DNA from: Nitrospira defluvii
GTDB lineage: Bacteria; Nitrospirota; Nitrospiria; Nitrospirales; Nitrospiraceae
Assembly (NCBI GenBank): GCA_000196815.1
Contig: FP929003.1
Span: 3,185,501 to 3,249,500 of the forward strand
Direction of reading: 5' to 3'
Length of the DNA stretch: 64,000 nucleotides
Positions within the stretch are counted from its first letter, which is position 1. The number at the start of each line of letters is the position of its first letter. Below are positions 1-8,294 of the stretch, piece after piece. The translations under genes were made by a program, and so were the position numbers. A model generated the notes under the pieces. That model worked only from the letters and a program-made list of their open reading frames with translations, had not been told where the DNA came from and did no database searches.

Positions 1-273
1 AAAAAACAGGCGCGTCTCGATGCCTGGCGAAAGGAACTGGCTCCCAGCACGGCACTCCGCACATGGTTCGGCCATGACCCGGCCAAGTGGATGGAATTTC
101 GGACACGTTATCGCAAGGAACTGAACCGACCGGAACAGAACCGCGCGATCGAAGATCTCGCCCGGCTCGCACAAGCACAGACCGTCACTCTACTCTATGG
201 GGCCTCCGACAACGAACATAATCAGGCCGTGGTCCTGAAGGAATGCATCGACAGGGCGAAGGATCGTATTTAG
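1..273 (+). CDS. DUF488 family protein, C-terminal part (5' end outside window)
   Basis: The frame is open from base 1 to a TAG at 271-273. The visible ~90 residues carry the hallmarks of the DUF488/YeaO family: WRKELAPS near the start, LRTWFGHDP, an F-x-x-R-Y-x-K-EL segment, then VTLLYGASDNEHNQA. These proteins are small, cytoplasmic and of unknown function, usually about 120 residues, so roughly a quarter is missing upstream. Nothing nearby suggests a specific role. Family assignment is fairly secure; function is unknown. Confidence 0.75.
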   Translation, partial: KKQARLDAWRKELAPSTALRTWFGHDPAKWMEFRTRYRKELNRPEQNRAIEDLARLAQAQTVTLLYGASDNEHNQAVVLKECIDRAKDRI

Positions 274-371
274 CTCGCTAAGCCCCAGGTGCTCCAGAGA
301 GCGACCGCGGCAATCGCCAACATCACCCAGGCCAACTCCCGATCTCCGACTTTCTTGATCATCCGTACCAT
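270..371 (-). CDS. possible 33-residue single-span membrane protein
   Basis: An ATG at 371 follows an AAGGAG ribosome site seven bases upstream and opens a 33-codon frame ending in TAA at 270-272, overlapping the DUF488 stop on the other strand. The peptide has a basic start (MVRMIKK), then a hydrophobic stretch ELAWVMLAIAAVALWSTWG that could span the membrane once. No family is recognised. The good ribosome site and amphipathic layout favour a real small protein, but a random ORF of this size cannot be excluded. Confidence 0.35.
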   Translation of the reverse strand: MVRMIKKVGDRELAWVMLAIAAVALWSTWGLAS

Positions 372-492
372 GGGCTGACTCCTTGTTTCGTACGCGCTCA
401 CCGTGATGAACGTCTTCAAAGCAAGGCACATGCCATTACTCATGAACGGAATTCCAATGATTTTCAGAGTTCCTCGGCCTCAAATCGAGCGA

Positions 493-518
493 ATTCGCAC
501 GCTACGCACTGTGCGAAT
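493..518 (-). terminator. hairpin downstream of the nxrA1-nxrB1-CHASE3 block
   Basis: ATTCGCAC (493-500) and GTGCGAAT (511-518) form a perfect 8-bp stem around a 10-base loop, 84-109 bases past the CHASE3 stop codon on the minus strand. There is no clear T-tract, so it may be a weak terminator, an mRNA-stabilising end or chance. The rest of 372-601 shows nothing recognisable. Confidence 0.35.
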
Positions 519-601
519 CGACACATGGAGAGGGACATGGGGCACAGATTGCGACAGGTACCTGACTCGACGGAATGGACTGATCACCGGCCCGGATAGA
601 C

Positions 602-1261
602 TCACAGAAGAGGGCGAGCGTTCGGCGCCAGCTCGGTTCTATTTGGAAGAAGCGCCGCTCGCGTCAGAAGGACACACACCATGACACCCAGACTTTCCAC
701 GAACAACAGCTGCCAGCGCGCTCGCTGCAGCCACGAGTCGTAGGTGATGGGTTCGCTCGGCAGTTCGCGCTCGATACGGACCTCAAAATCTCCGATGGCT
801 TTTTCGATGGTCAGGAACAACGCCCGACCACTCCCTCCCCGCACATATGAACGCACGAGGTCCTGCTGCTCCGCTCCGATGACTGCGAGCAATCGCTGTT
901 TGCTCTCAACGAATTCATCGAGACGCGCCGACAGCACGCCCACTCCGGCCTGCAAACCAGGAGTGCCGGCGGTCAAATCGGTCAATTGAGCCAGTCCTGT
1001 CTTCAGCCGATTCTCCGCCAGACGAATCGGTTCGAGAAACGACTGCTGCTCCGTGAGCAGATAGCCGCGAAAGTTCGTTTCCACCTCCAAGACCAACCGT
1101 TGCAAATGCGCCACGTTCCCGAGAATTTTGGAACGGTGGAGCTGTCGCTCCTGCTGAACCCGCCATTGCTCGAAGAGAAACAGATGGCCGAAGAACACCG
1201 CGGCCAGCGCCGCTACGGCAACGACAAGAACGCCTATGAGTCGTCCTCTGAAATTCATCAC
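602..1261 (-). CDS. CHASE3-domain membrane protein without kinase domain
   Basis: The 219-residue product has an N-terminal membrane segment (about residues 8-30), a periplasmic region with the CHASE3 signature (LVLEVETNFRGYLLTEQQSFLEP, about 56-78), and a second membrane segment near 187-204 (LLFVESLGVMVCVLLT), ending ~15 residues later. CHASE3 is normally the extracytoplasmic sensor of histidine kinases, cyclases or chemoreceptors, but no output domain follows. The same motif occurs in the kinase at 14.7 kb (LVVDLETGFRGFVLTSQEH). The start is GTG at 1261 or ATG at 1258. It lies ~250 bases downstream of nxrB1 with no obvious terminator between, so it may be cotranscribed. A role in modulating a partner kinase is inference. 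Confidence 0.7.
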   Translation of the reverse strand: MMNFRGRLIGVLVVAVAALAAVFFGHLFLFEQWRVQQERQLHRSKILGNVAHLQRLVLEVETNFRGYLLTEQQSFLEPIRLAENRLKTGLAQLTDLTAGTPGLQAGVGVLSARLDEFVESKQRLLAVIGAEQQDLVRSYVRGGSGRALFLTIEKAIGDFEVRIERELPSEPITYDSWLQRARWQLLFVESLGVMVCVLLTRAALLPNRTELAPNARPLL

Positions 1262-1507
1262 GCTCTGTCCCGCATTCCTAGCCTCCTACAATCAGCGGGC
1301 CGAGACATGATGACGCCCCTCGGCCTTCGCCAGGACTTCGCCCACTGTGCCTGGCATCATCGGCAAGTCACCAGCGTGGGCAGTCTCCGTGAAGAATCGC
1401 TCCCTCACGAAGACTACCCGCCGGCTTTCCTCTCGCGGGATCGACGGCACAGCCCCAAGCACAAGGCCATCGCTGCATCCCTGCACGACCTTACACACCC
1501 CTCGGTC

Positions 1508-2797
1508 CTACAGCCAGTTCACGCGTTCGGCCGGCCGGATGTAGATCGGCTCTTCGACCTGAATACGCGCCACTTCCTTGCCCGACTTGTTGAAGCCCAA
1601 CACGGTATCGTTGTACATGTCGAACCGCTTCCCGTGAATCTGGGTTTCAAACACTTTCGGACCCGGAATGACATCGTACCGGAAGACGATCTGCTGGCTG
1701 GCTCTCCAGAGCTGGAGCACCGCCAACAGTTCGCGGCTGGGCACGAGGTACTTCTCGATGGCGTTATCCACGCCCGGGCCGAACATCTGCCGGTTGTACC
1801 CCCGAGGGGCATGCCGCGGCGGGATGTAGTAGCCGTTGGGCTCGGTGCCCCACTGTGGATACAGCGGGAGCGCCACCTGCTCCACACGAATCGTGTAGTA
1901 CAGGGGATGCCAGCGGTCTTCCGCCCACAGGCCGTCTTCCCCGATGCGCATCAACGACTGCATGCGGATTTTCCCCACGCAGGCCGCCATACAACGCGTT
2001 TCCATCGGTTCGCCGCCCGTCAGCGGGTCCTTGCCTTCGATGCGCGGATAACACGCAATACACTTCTCCGACACCCGGGTCGTGCCCCGGTACATCGGCT
2101 TCTTGAACGGGCACTGCTCCACGCACTTCTTGTACCCGCGGCACCGGTTCTGGTCGATCAACACGATGCCGTCTTCCGGCCGCTTGTAGATCGCCTTGCG
2201 CGGGCAGGCTGCCAGGCAGCCCGGATAGGTGCAGTGGTTGCAGATCCGCTGCAGATAGAAGAAATACGTCTCGTGTTCCGGCAAGCTGCTGCCGGAGAGC
2301 CGCCACGGTTCGTCGCGCGTAAAGCCCGACTTGTCGATGTTCTCGACCAGGGCCCGCATCGAGGTCGCCGTGTCTTCATAGATGTTCACGAACCGCCATT
2401 CCTGGTCCGTGGGGATGTACCCGATCGCCGCCTGCCCGACTTTGGCGCCGGCGTCGAAAATGGTCATTCCCTCGAACACCCCGTACGGCGCATGGTGCTT
2501 GCGTCCCACGCGGACGTTCCACACCTGGCCCCCCGGGTTCACCTGCTCGATGAGCTGGGTGATCTTCACGTCGTAGAACTGCGGATACCCGCCGTACGGC
2601 TTGGTTTCCACGTTGTTCCACCACATGTACTCCTGCCCCTTCGAGAAGAGCCAGGTCGACTTGTCGGCCATCGAACAGGTCTGACAAGCCAAACAGCGAT
2701 TGATGTTGAACACAAAGGCAAACTGCCACTTCGGATGCCGCTCCTCGTAGGGATACAGCATCTTCCGTCCCAGTTGCCAGTTATAGACTTCTGGCAT
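1508..2797 (-). CDS. nxrB1: nitrite oxidoreductase beta subunit, copy 1
   Basis: This 429-residue iron-sulfur subunit carries electrons from the NxrA active site towards NxrC/cytochromes during NO2- oxidation. It has no signal peptide and is expected to be exported by Tat together with NxrA. Visible cluster ligands: C35-x2-C38-x2-C41, CNHCTYPGCLAACP, CRGYKKCVEQCP, then CIAC and CMAAC near residue 245-275, as in NarH-like four-cluster subunits. An AAAGGAG site precedes the ATG. It follows nxrA1 by 92 bases. The protein is identical to that of nxrB2 at 33992-35281 and the DNA is almost so: the one difference I found is near the 3' end. The codons after the TAG remain open for a further 68 or so, with no sign of being used. 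Confidence 0.97.
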   Translation of the reverse strand: MPEVYNWQLGRKMLYPYEERHPKWQFAFVFNINRCLACQTCSMADKSTWLFSKGQEYMWWNNVETKPYGGYPQFYDVKITQLIEQVNPGGQVWNVRVGRKHHAPYGVFEGMTIFDAGAKVGQAAIGYIPTDQEWRFVNIYEDTATSMRALVENIDKSGFTRDEPWRLSGSSLPEHETYFFYLQRICNHCTYPGCLAACPRKAIYKRPEDGIVLIDQNRCRGYKKCVEQCPFKKPMYRGTTRVSEKCIACYPRIEGKDPLTGGEPMETRCMAACVGKIRMQSLMRIGEDGLWAEDRWHPLYYTIRVEQVALPLYPQWGTEPNGYYIPPRHAPRGYNRQMFGPGVDNAIEKYLVPSRELLAVLQLWRASQQIVFRYDVIPGPKVFETQIHGKRFDMYNDTVLGFNKSGKEVARIQVEEPIYIRPAERVNWL

Positions 2798-2825
2798 TGA
2801 CTTGCTCCTTTCAGTCGCAATCCGT

Positions 2826-2889
2826 CGCTCGTCGTTCGTGAAGCGCCCTTCGCAAGCGACGCTTCACGAGATACGATTCACGCGTCACG
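2826..2889 (-). repeat. dispersed intergenic repeat, copy A, forming a hairpin between nxrA1 and nxrB1
   Basis: TCGTGAAGCG (2836-2845) and CGCTTCACGA (2860-2869) form a 10-bp stem in the nxrA1-nxrB1 spacer. On the minus strand the sequence CGTATCTCGTGAAGCG (2875-2860) and the right-hand CACGAACGACGAGCG (2840-2826) recur with few changes at 46301-46387, so this looks like a small repeat family. In the transcript the hairpin could attenuate or protect nxrA1/nxrB1 message ends; that is inference. Confidence 0.5.
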
Positions 2890-5800
2890 CTAGACTTTGA
2901 TCTTGATATGTTCACCCTTCAGCCACTTGACCATGAACTCGTTTTCTTGACCCGGCGTGAACCCGGTCCGGACTGGTTCCCACGGACCACGCGCTCCGAT
3001 ACCGCCGTCTTCCGCCTTAGTGATGCGGATCAAGCATTCTTTCGGCACCGTGTTGACCGCGTGGTGATCGATTTCGAATCCCCATTTGAATTTCAACGCA
3101 TTCGCCTGCTTGCCCGGCAGTGAGTCAGTCTGGTGCATCGGCATGAGCCAGCTCCTGGTGAATGATTGTTGGGCCCCATACCGGAAGTTGGACTGATAGC
3201 CGGTATCCACCGCGATCGCGCGGCCGTCCGGTCGCGTCTCATGCCCCTTGACGGATTTGGCCGTGGACACATAGGGAGCGTGTTTGGCCATCGTCACGTG
3301 GTACGGGTATGAGGGATTGTATTTCGCCCGGATCATCAAGCGGGCGACCTTGTAAAACGGATCCGACGGTTTCCAGCCGCGATAGGGCCGGTCCACCGGA
3401 TTGCCGTCCACATAACAATAATCGCCGTCGTTGATCCCGCGATCCTTCGCCGCCTGCGGGTTGATGTGGATCTGGTGCTCGCCGACACCCGGCGTCCGCT
3501 TGTCCATGCGGTAGGGATCGCCGAAGTTCGACTCGTAAATCTGCACCCAGTCGTTCACCGACCATTGGCTGTGCACCCGGTGCCGGGTCTTAGGCGTCAC
3601 GCAGTAGAACTGGTAGCCCTTCTCCCACAACGGGTTCGGGTGTTGTTTGATTTCCGACCACGGCAGTTTGATATTCCGCACCGTCTTATCGTCATGGTGC
3701 TGCGCCGTCACGGGAATCCCGTAATCCTCCGGCCGGACATAGGGATTGGTCGTCATGATGGCATTCGGCATATACGGGGTACACTCCGGGCCTTCCCGGT
3801 GTGAAATGAAGTTTTCGCCGTATTCGATCGCCTCCGGCTCGATACGGTAGGTCTCCAGGCGTCCCGATCGCGTCCAGTGCGGCTTGGACTCGTTGGTCTC
3901 TTCCCAGAGCGGGTGCCGCGGATAGGTGCGACACATGACCATCCACCCCTTTTCCGACTTCAACATGACGTCGGCGCTGTAGCCGAAAAACGTGGTCGAC
4001 GCATCGAGAATGCGCTGCACGTAAATATCCACCCGGTTGTGATAGACAAACTTATACGTATCCGCCATCCGCTGTTCGCCCGTCATTTCTTTCAGCTTCG
4101 CGGCGACGCCGGCGAACGAATCGAGATCGTTCCGGGTGTCGTACAGAGGGCGGATGCCGCCCTTCCAGATCTGCACCCAGGGATTCGACACCGTGGCCGT
4201 CATTTCGGGATAGGTAAACTCCATCCACGAATTCACCGCGAATGCCACGTCGGCATGGTTGACATCCGAGGTCATCTCGATGTCTTGCGTGACCAGCATC
4301 TCGATGTTCGGATCGACGTTTTTCACCATGTCGTAGTGGTGCTTCGCGTTGTTCAGAATGTTCACGTTCACCACCCAGCGAACCTTGCTGGGACTCGGCA
4401 TATGCGTCTTGCCGGTGAACACCTTGCGACCGTACTTCGGCGTATTGACGATCAGCGCATTGTCGCCATGGTTCCAATAGCCCGGCTCCTCACCGTAGTA
4501 ATATTTTCGGTATTTGATTTCCTTGCCGTGCACGTCGTCCCTGAGATTCAAATTCCAGGGATCTTCTCCCAGATAGACGCTGGCCCCCGCGCCGGACCAG
4601 GGCGCCGCCTGCCAAATCCCCACCTTGTAGTTACCGGACCAGGTATGACAGCCGGTGCCGAACTTCCCGATATTGCCCGTCAGCATCATCACCAATGCCG
4701 CGGCCCGTCCCATCGACGTCATATGGAAATAGTGACAGACACCCTCCCCATTGTGAATCGCCGCGGGTTTGACGGTGCCGCAGTCCCGCGCCCAGCGAAC
4801 AATCAGATCCTTCGGCGCCCGATTCACCTGATGCACGGTATCCAGGTCATAATCCTGGAGGTGAATCGTATACAGCTGATAGATCGGCATGACGTCGACC
4901 TCGCGCCCGTTGAGCAGCTTGATCCGATAGGTGCCCGTCAAGGCCGGGTCGATGCCACTTTGAGCCAGATGGACACCGACCTGCTCGCGATGGAGCGGCA
5001 CGGCTTTCCCCTTGGCCAAGTCCCAGACCATCATGCCCCCGAGACGCTGCACCTGGTCTTGGCTTAATCCCTGGACGCGCCCCGAATACGACTTCGTGAA
5101 ATCCGGCACCTGATAGTCTTTCAGCACTTCATGCGGATCCAAATACTGGAGGGTATCCGTCCGTACGAGCAACGGCATGTCCGTAAAGCCCTTGATAAAA
5201 TCGATGTCCTGGTAATTCTCATCGAGAATGATTTTCGAGGCCCCGAGAAACAGCGCGCCGTCCGTCTCGGGACGCACCGGGATCCAATAGTCCGCGCGGC
5301 TGGCCGTTGGATTGTATTCGGGGGTGATAATGACGAGGCGCGCCCCCCGTTCCATACTTTCCAATTTCCAATGCGCTTCCGGCATTTTATTTTCGACGAA
5401 ATTTTTCCCCCAGCTGGTATTCAGCTTCGTGAAGCGCATGTCGGAGAGGTCGACGTCGCAGTTCTGTGTGCCGTTCCACCAGGGCTGCGACGGGTCTTGA
5501 TCGCCGTGCCAGGTATAGTTGTTCCAGTAGCGTCCGCCCTGCGCCTGATCGGGATTGACCTTCCGGATCCAGCTATCCAGCAACGGCAGGACGCAGTTGT
5601 TGAACCGGGTATTGGCATGCTTCCCCATCATGCCGAGGATCGGCATACCGGCGCGATGTTTGAACGTCCGCACGCCCGCGCCCTTCATCATTTCGATCAT
5701 TTCCGGAGCATAACCTTGCTCGCGCAACCGCCGTGCACCGGCTTCACCGCTGTAACGAGTGCCGATGACGATCAACCCCTTGGCGACATAGGTGAAGGCC

Positions 5801-6330
5801 GTATCCCAGGACACGCGGACCATGTCGTCGAGAAACCGGCTGTCGAATTTGTACTTACGCTTCACGTCCGACGTCAGTTCGGGAGAGCCGTCGTCCATCC
5901 ACTGCTTCCAGCCCTTCCGCATCAAGGGCCCCTTCAAGCGATAGGGGCCGTACACACGGCGGTGGAAGGTAAACCCTTTCAAACACATGCGCGGATTGTG
6001 CGCGAACGTGCCACGGTTGCCGTAGAGATCTTCGTAGGTCTGGTGGTCATAGTTCTGCTCCACACGCATCACGACACCGTTCCGCACAAACGCCCGAATA
6101 CGGCAGGCGTGGGTATCGTTCGGTGAGCAGACCCAGGTGAAGGATGAGTCGTACCGGTATTGATCGTGATAGACGCGCTCCCACGATCGATCCGGATACT
6201 CACCCAAGGGATTGTTGACCTCGACGACCGGCTGCAGCGCGGTCAATGCCAGAGCCTTGTCGGCTACGGCTGCGACTGCGACCGTCCCCGCCGAGACCTT
6301 TAAGAACTGCCTGCGGGATAATTGCATCAT
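2890..6330 (-). CDS. nxrA1: nitrite oxidoreductase alpha (catalytic) subunit, copy 1
   Basis: This 1146-residue molybdopterin enzyme of the type II DMSO reductase family oxidises NO2- to NO3-. It opens with a Tat leader (SRRQFLKVSAG, then a hydrophobic stretch to about residue 30), fitting the periplasmic orientation known for Nitrospira NXR. Near residues 63-80 the stretch FTWVCSPNDTHACRIR, with a later RMCLKG, supplies the N-terminal Fe-S ligands. AGGAGG lies 5 bases before the first of two tandem ATGs (6330 or 6327). It is followed by nxrB1 and preceded by a sigma-54 activator gene and a -24/-12-like promoter. Compared with NxrA2 it differs by scattered substitutions (for example WVC versus WCC in the cluster motif), with tracts of exact DNA identity in the 3' half. 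Confidence 0.97.
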   Translation of the reverse strand: MMQLSRRQFLKVSAGTVAVAAVADKALALTALQPVVEVNNPLGEYPDRSWERVYHDQYRYDSSFTWVCSPNDTHACRIRAFVRNGVVMRVEQNYDHQTYEDLYGNRGTFAHNPRMCLKGFTFHRRVYGPYRLKGPLMRKGWKQWMDDGSPELTSDVKRKYKFDSRFLDDMVRVSWDTAFTYVAKGLIVIGTRYSGEAGARRLREQGYAPEMIEMMKGAGVRTFKHRAGMPILGMMGKHANTRFNNCVLPLLDSWIRKVNPDQAQGGRYWNNYTWHGDQDPSQPWWNGTQNCDVDLSDMRFTKLNTSWGKNFVENKMPEAHWKLESMERGARLVIITPEYNPTASRADYWIPVRPETDGALFLGASKIILDENYQDIDFIKGFTDMPLLVRTDTLQYLDPHEVLKDYQVPDFTKSYSGRVQGLSQDQVQRLGGMMVWDLAKGKAVPLHREQVGVHLAQSGIDPALTGTYRIKLLNGREVDVMPIYQLYTIHLQDYDLDTVHQVNRAPKDLIVRWARDCGTVKPAAIHNGEGVCHYFHMTSMGRAAALVMMLTGNIGKFGTGCHTWSGNYKVGIWQAAPWSGAGASVYLGEDPWNLNLRDDVHGKEIKYRKYYYGEEPGYWNHGDNALIVNTPKYGRKVFTGKTHMPSPSKVRWVVNVNILNNAKHHYDMVKNVDPNIEMLVTQDIEMTSDVNHADVAFAVNSWMEFTYPEMTATVSNPWVQIWKGGIRPLYDTRNDLDSFAGVAAKLKEMTGEQRMADTYKFVYHNRVDIYVQRILDASTTFFGYSADVMLKSEKGWMVMCRTYPRHPLWEETNESKPHWTRSGRLETYRIEPEAIEYGENFISHREGPECTPYMPNAIMTTNPYVRPEDYGIPVTAQHHDDKTVRNIKLPWSEIKQHPNPLWEKGYQFYCVTPKTRHRVHSQWSVNDWVQIYESNFGDPYRMDKRTPGVGEHQIHINPQAAKDRGINDGDYCYVDGNPVDRPYRGWKPSDPFYKVARLMIRAKYNPSYPYHVTMAKHAPYVSTAKSVKGHETRPDGRAIAVDTGYQSNFRYGAQQSFTRSWLMPMHQTDSLPGKQANALKFKWGFEIDHHAVNTVPKECLIRITKAEDGGIGARGPWEPVRTGFTPGQENEFMVKWLKGEHIKIKV

Positions 6331-6568
6331 GAATACCTCCTCATAAGAAGACAGGACACCCTACCGGCGCCACGACTCGTGGCGTCCACACAACACTTCC
6401 CCCAGACCGGAACAGGCCAATGCCAATGCACCCTCCTTCCAGGCCGACGGTGTTCCCTCCGCACGAGCGGCCGGTCGTACGGCGGCGCAGCGCTTCGCAG
6501 CCCTCCGCGCAAAGAACCACGCGCATCAGTGAGAAGATCAAAAGAATAGAAAATCACGACGACCCCTT

Positions 6569-6585
6569 GTGCACCTCACATGCCA
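6569..6585 (-). promoter_or_regulatory. candidate sigma-54 (-24/-12) promoter of nxrA1
   Basis: Read on the minus strand the site is TGGCATGTGAGGTGCAC. It has the obligatory GG and GC dinucleotides ten bases apart and matches TGGCACGN4TTGCW except at two positions. The predicted start near 6557 leaves a leader of about 225 bases before nxrA1. It aligns well with a site at the same relative place upstream of nxrA2 (GGCA, GTGA and TG shared). The adjacent upstream gene encodes a sigma-54 activator, which supports the call. Confidence 0.5.
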
Positions 6586-6687
6586 CGAGGTCGATTCACG
6601 ACGAAATGTCTATGTCGTTGAAAAATCGAACAGCGGAAATGAAGATTGGATGAAGATCGCGGGCGATACGACGCAGCCACGAAAACA

Positions 6688-6726
6688 CGTGGTGGGATAC
6701 CACGATTCCACCACGATCAATCGTGG
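6688..6726. promoter_or_regulatory. palindrome cluster, candidate upstream activator site for nxrA1
   Basis: Two overlapping inverted repeats share the half-site ACCACG: CGTGGT-gggat-ACCACG (6688-6704) and CCACGAT-CA-ATCGTGG (6711-6726). They sit about 105-140 bases upstream of the -24 element, the usual distance for enhancer-type binding by NtrC-family activators, and just after the stop of such an activator gene. No T-run follows, so a terminator is less likely. Confidence 0.45.
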
Positions 6727-6773
6727 AATTGGGCATTCATCTGTGATGAGAGAGACGGACACGGAGGAACTGG

Positions 6774-8294
6774 TTACCTGCGGGAGGGGCGGCGAATGGC
6801 CAATTTCCGCATCCGGCTGCGGAGCGTGCTCGGGGCCAACCCCAACTGCTCTGCAGCGCCGCCGGGGCCTTCGATTCGCCAGTCGAGCAACGTGAGCGTT
6901 TGAAGAATATGGTGGCGCTCTTCGTCATGCAGTGTTCGTCGAGGACCAGATTCGGGCGGGACGCGTACATGCACCATCGCCGGATCGATACGCAACAGGC
7001 GCTCGTGACACAGGATCAATGCACGCTCCACGATGTTCTCAAGCTCCCGCACATTTCCCGGCCAGGCATATTGCACCAACCGCTCCATCGACACCCCATC
7101 GAAGTCTTCACACTGTCGCTTCAGCCGCCGTGAATGAACCCGCAGGAAGTGTCGGGCGAGGATGGGTATGTCCTCCGGGCGTTCTCTGAGCGGAGGCATA
7201 TGGATGGGAAATACGTTCAAGCGATAGTACAAATCGCTGCGGAAACGCCCCTGTTGGATCGCCCGGTGTAAATCGGCGTTCGTGGCGGCAATCACCCGGA
7301 CATCCACCGGAATGGCATTCGCGCCGCCGACTCGATCGACCAGGCCGTCCTGGAGCACCCGCAAGAGCTTCGCCTGCGCCTCAAGCGGCATCTCGCCGAC
7401 CTCATCCAGAAACAACGTGCCGCCATCGGCAAGCTCGAACCGGCCGACCCGCTGATGTTCGGCGCCCGTAAAGGCGCCCCGCTCGTGGCCGAACAACTCG
7501 CTTTCGATCAATCCAGCGGGGAGCGCCGCGCAATTCAATCGCACAAAGGCCCGATCGCGCCGCAAACTCCGCTCATGGATCGCGCGCGCCAAGACCTCCT
7601 TGCCGGTTCCGGTCTCCCCGGTCACCATCACCGTGGCGCTCGTCGGAGCCGCCTGCCGAGCGAGCGTCAACACCTGTTCGAATGCCTGGCTTCGCCCCAC
7701 GACGATGCCAAAATCCTGATTGGCCTTCAGCTCCTCCACCAAATACACATTTTCCCGCGCCAACTGTTCTTTCAAACGGGTGATTTCTTCGTAGGCGTTG
7801 ACGTGCGCAATGGCAAAGCCGATCTGCGTGGCCACCTGCTGGAGAAAATCCACATCGGCCGGATCCGGAGGCCCCGCCTCGATGCTGCCGATGTTCAGCG
7901 TTCCAAGACACGCTTCCTGGACGACCATAGGAAGGTTGATCATGCGACCAAGTCCTTCCTGGAGATAACTCTCATCCTCGATAAACAGTCGCTCCCGCTG
8001 AAGGTGGGGCCGCACGTGTACCTGATGATGATCGTAGACCCACCCCACCGCGCTGTGCGCGCGAGGGATCATCGCGTCGCTTCTGAGCACCACTTTCGGC
8101 AGATTCGTTTCCACCGCATAAAAGCGAAAGGCATCCGACTTCAAATCGTACACCGTGATGCCGGCCCGCTCCCACCGGACGACTTTCGCCAACTGATCCG
8201 TCACGGCCCGAAACAGACTCTGCCGATTGCGCTGAGAATTCAGCACATTGGTGACGGACAACAGGGTGCGATAGTTAAGCGCCGCGTTATGCAC
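6774..8294 (-). CDS. sigma-54-dependent transcriptional activator with GAF domain
   Basis: The 506-residue protein has the FhlA/NorR-like layout: an N-terminal GAF domain (about 10-170), a linker coil, an AAA+ domain with Walker A GETGTGKE and the sigma-54 contact loop GAFTGA, Walker B LFLDEVGE, the arginine-finger region, and a C-terminal helix-turn-helix (AAEQLGLAPSTLRSRMRKL). It should sense a small ligand or redox signal through GAF rather than phosphorylation. The start is GTG at 8294, after a purine-rich stretch; no ATG exists in frame just upstream. Its stop lies 443 bases before nxrA1 on the same strand, and that gap holds palindromes and a -24/-12-like site. Control of nxrA1B1 is the likeliest job, by inference. 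Confidence 0.88.
   Translation of the reverse strand: MHNAALNYRTLLSVTNVLNSQRNRQSLFRAVTDQLAKVVRWERAGITVYDLKSDAFRFYAVETNLPKVVLRSDAMIPRAHSAVGWVYDHHQVHVRPHLQRERLFIEDESYLQEGLGRMINLPMVVQEACLGTLNIGSIEAGPPDPADVDFLQQVATQIGFAIAHVNAYEEITRLKEQLARENVYLVEELKANQDFGIVVGRSQAFEQVLTLARQAAPTSATVMVTGETGTGKEVLARAIHERSLRRDRAFVRLNCAALPAGLIESELFGHERGAFTGAEHQRVGRFELADGGTLFLDEVGEMPLEAQAKLLRVLQDGLVDRVGGANAIPVDVRVIAATNADLHRAIQQGRFRSDLYYRLNVFPIHMPPLRERPEDIPILARHFLRVHSRRLKRQCEDFDGVSMERLVQYAWPGNVRELENIVERALILCHERLLRIDPAMVHVRVPPESGPRRTLHDEERHHILQTLTLLDWRIEGPGGAAEQLGLAPSTLRSRMRKLAIRRPSRR

Noticed and set aside
1292-1498. 68-codon open frame just after nxrB1
   Set aside because: It is the in-frame continuation past the nxrB1 TAG, starts with GTG without a ribosome site, and matches nothing recognised. 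The nxrB2 copy has no such extension.
986-2800. Very long open frame (604 codons) opposite nxrB1 and its mirror opposite nxrB2
   Set aside because: It lies antisense to a certain gene in GC-rich DNA, where such open frames arise from codon bias. The His/Arg/Val-rich translation has no domain. The same holds for long frames opposite nxrA1 (3877-5067) and nxrA2 (30647-32860).
6420-6653. Small frames in the nxrA1 leader on both strands
   Set aside because: Arg/Pro-rich translations without ribosome sites. The region is better explained as promoter and activator sites.
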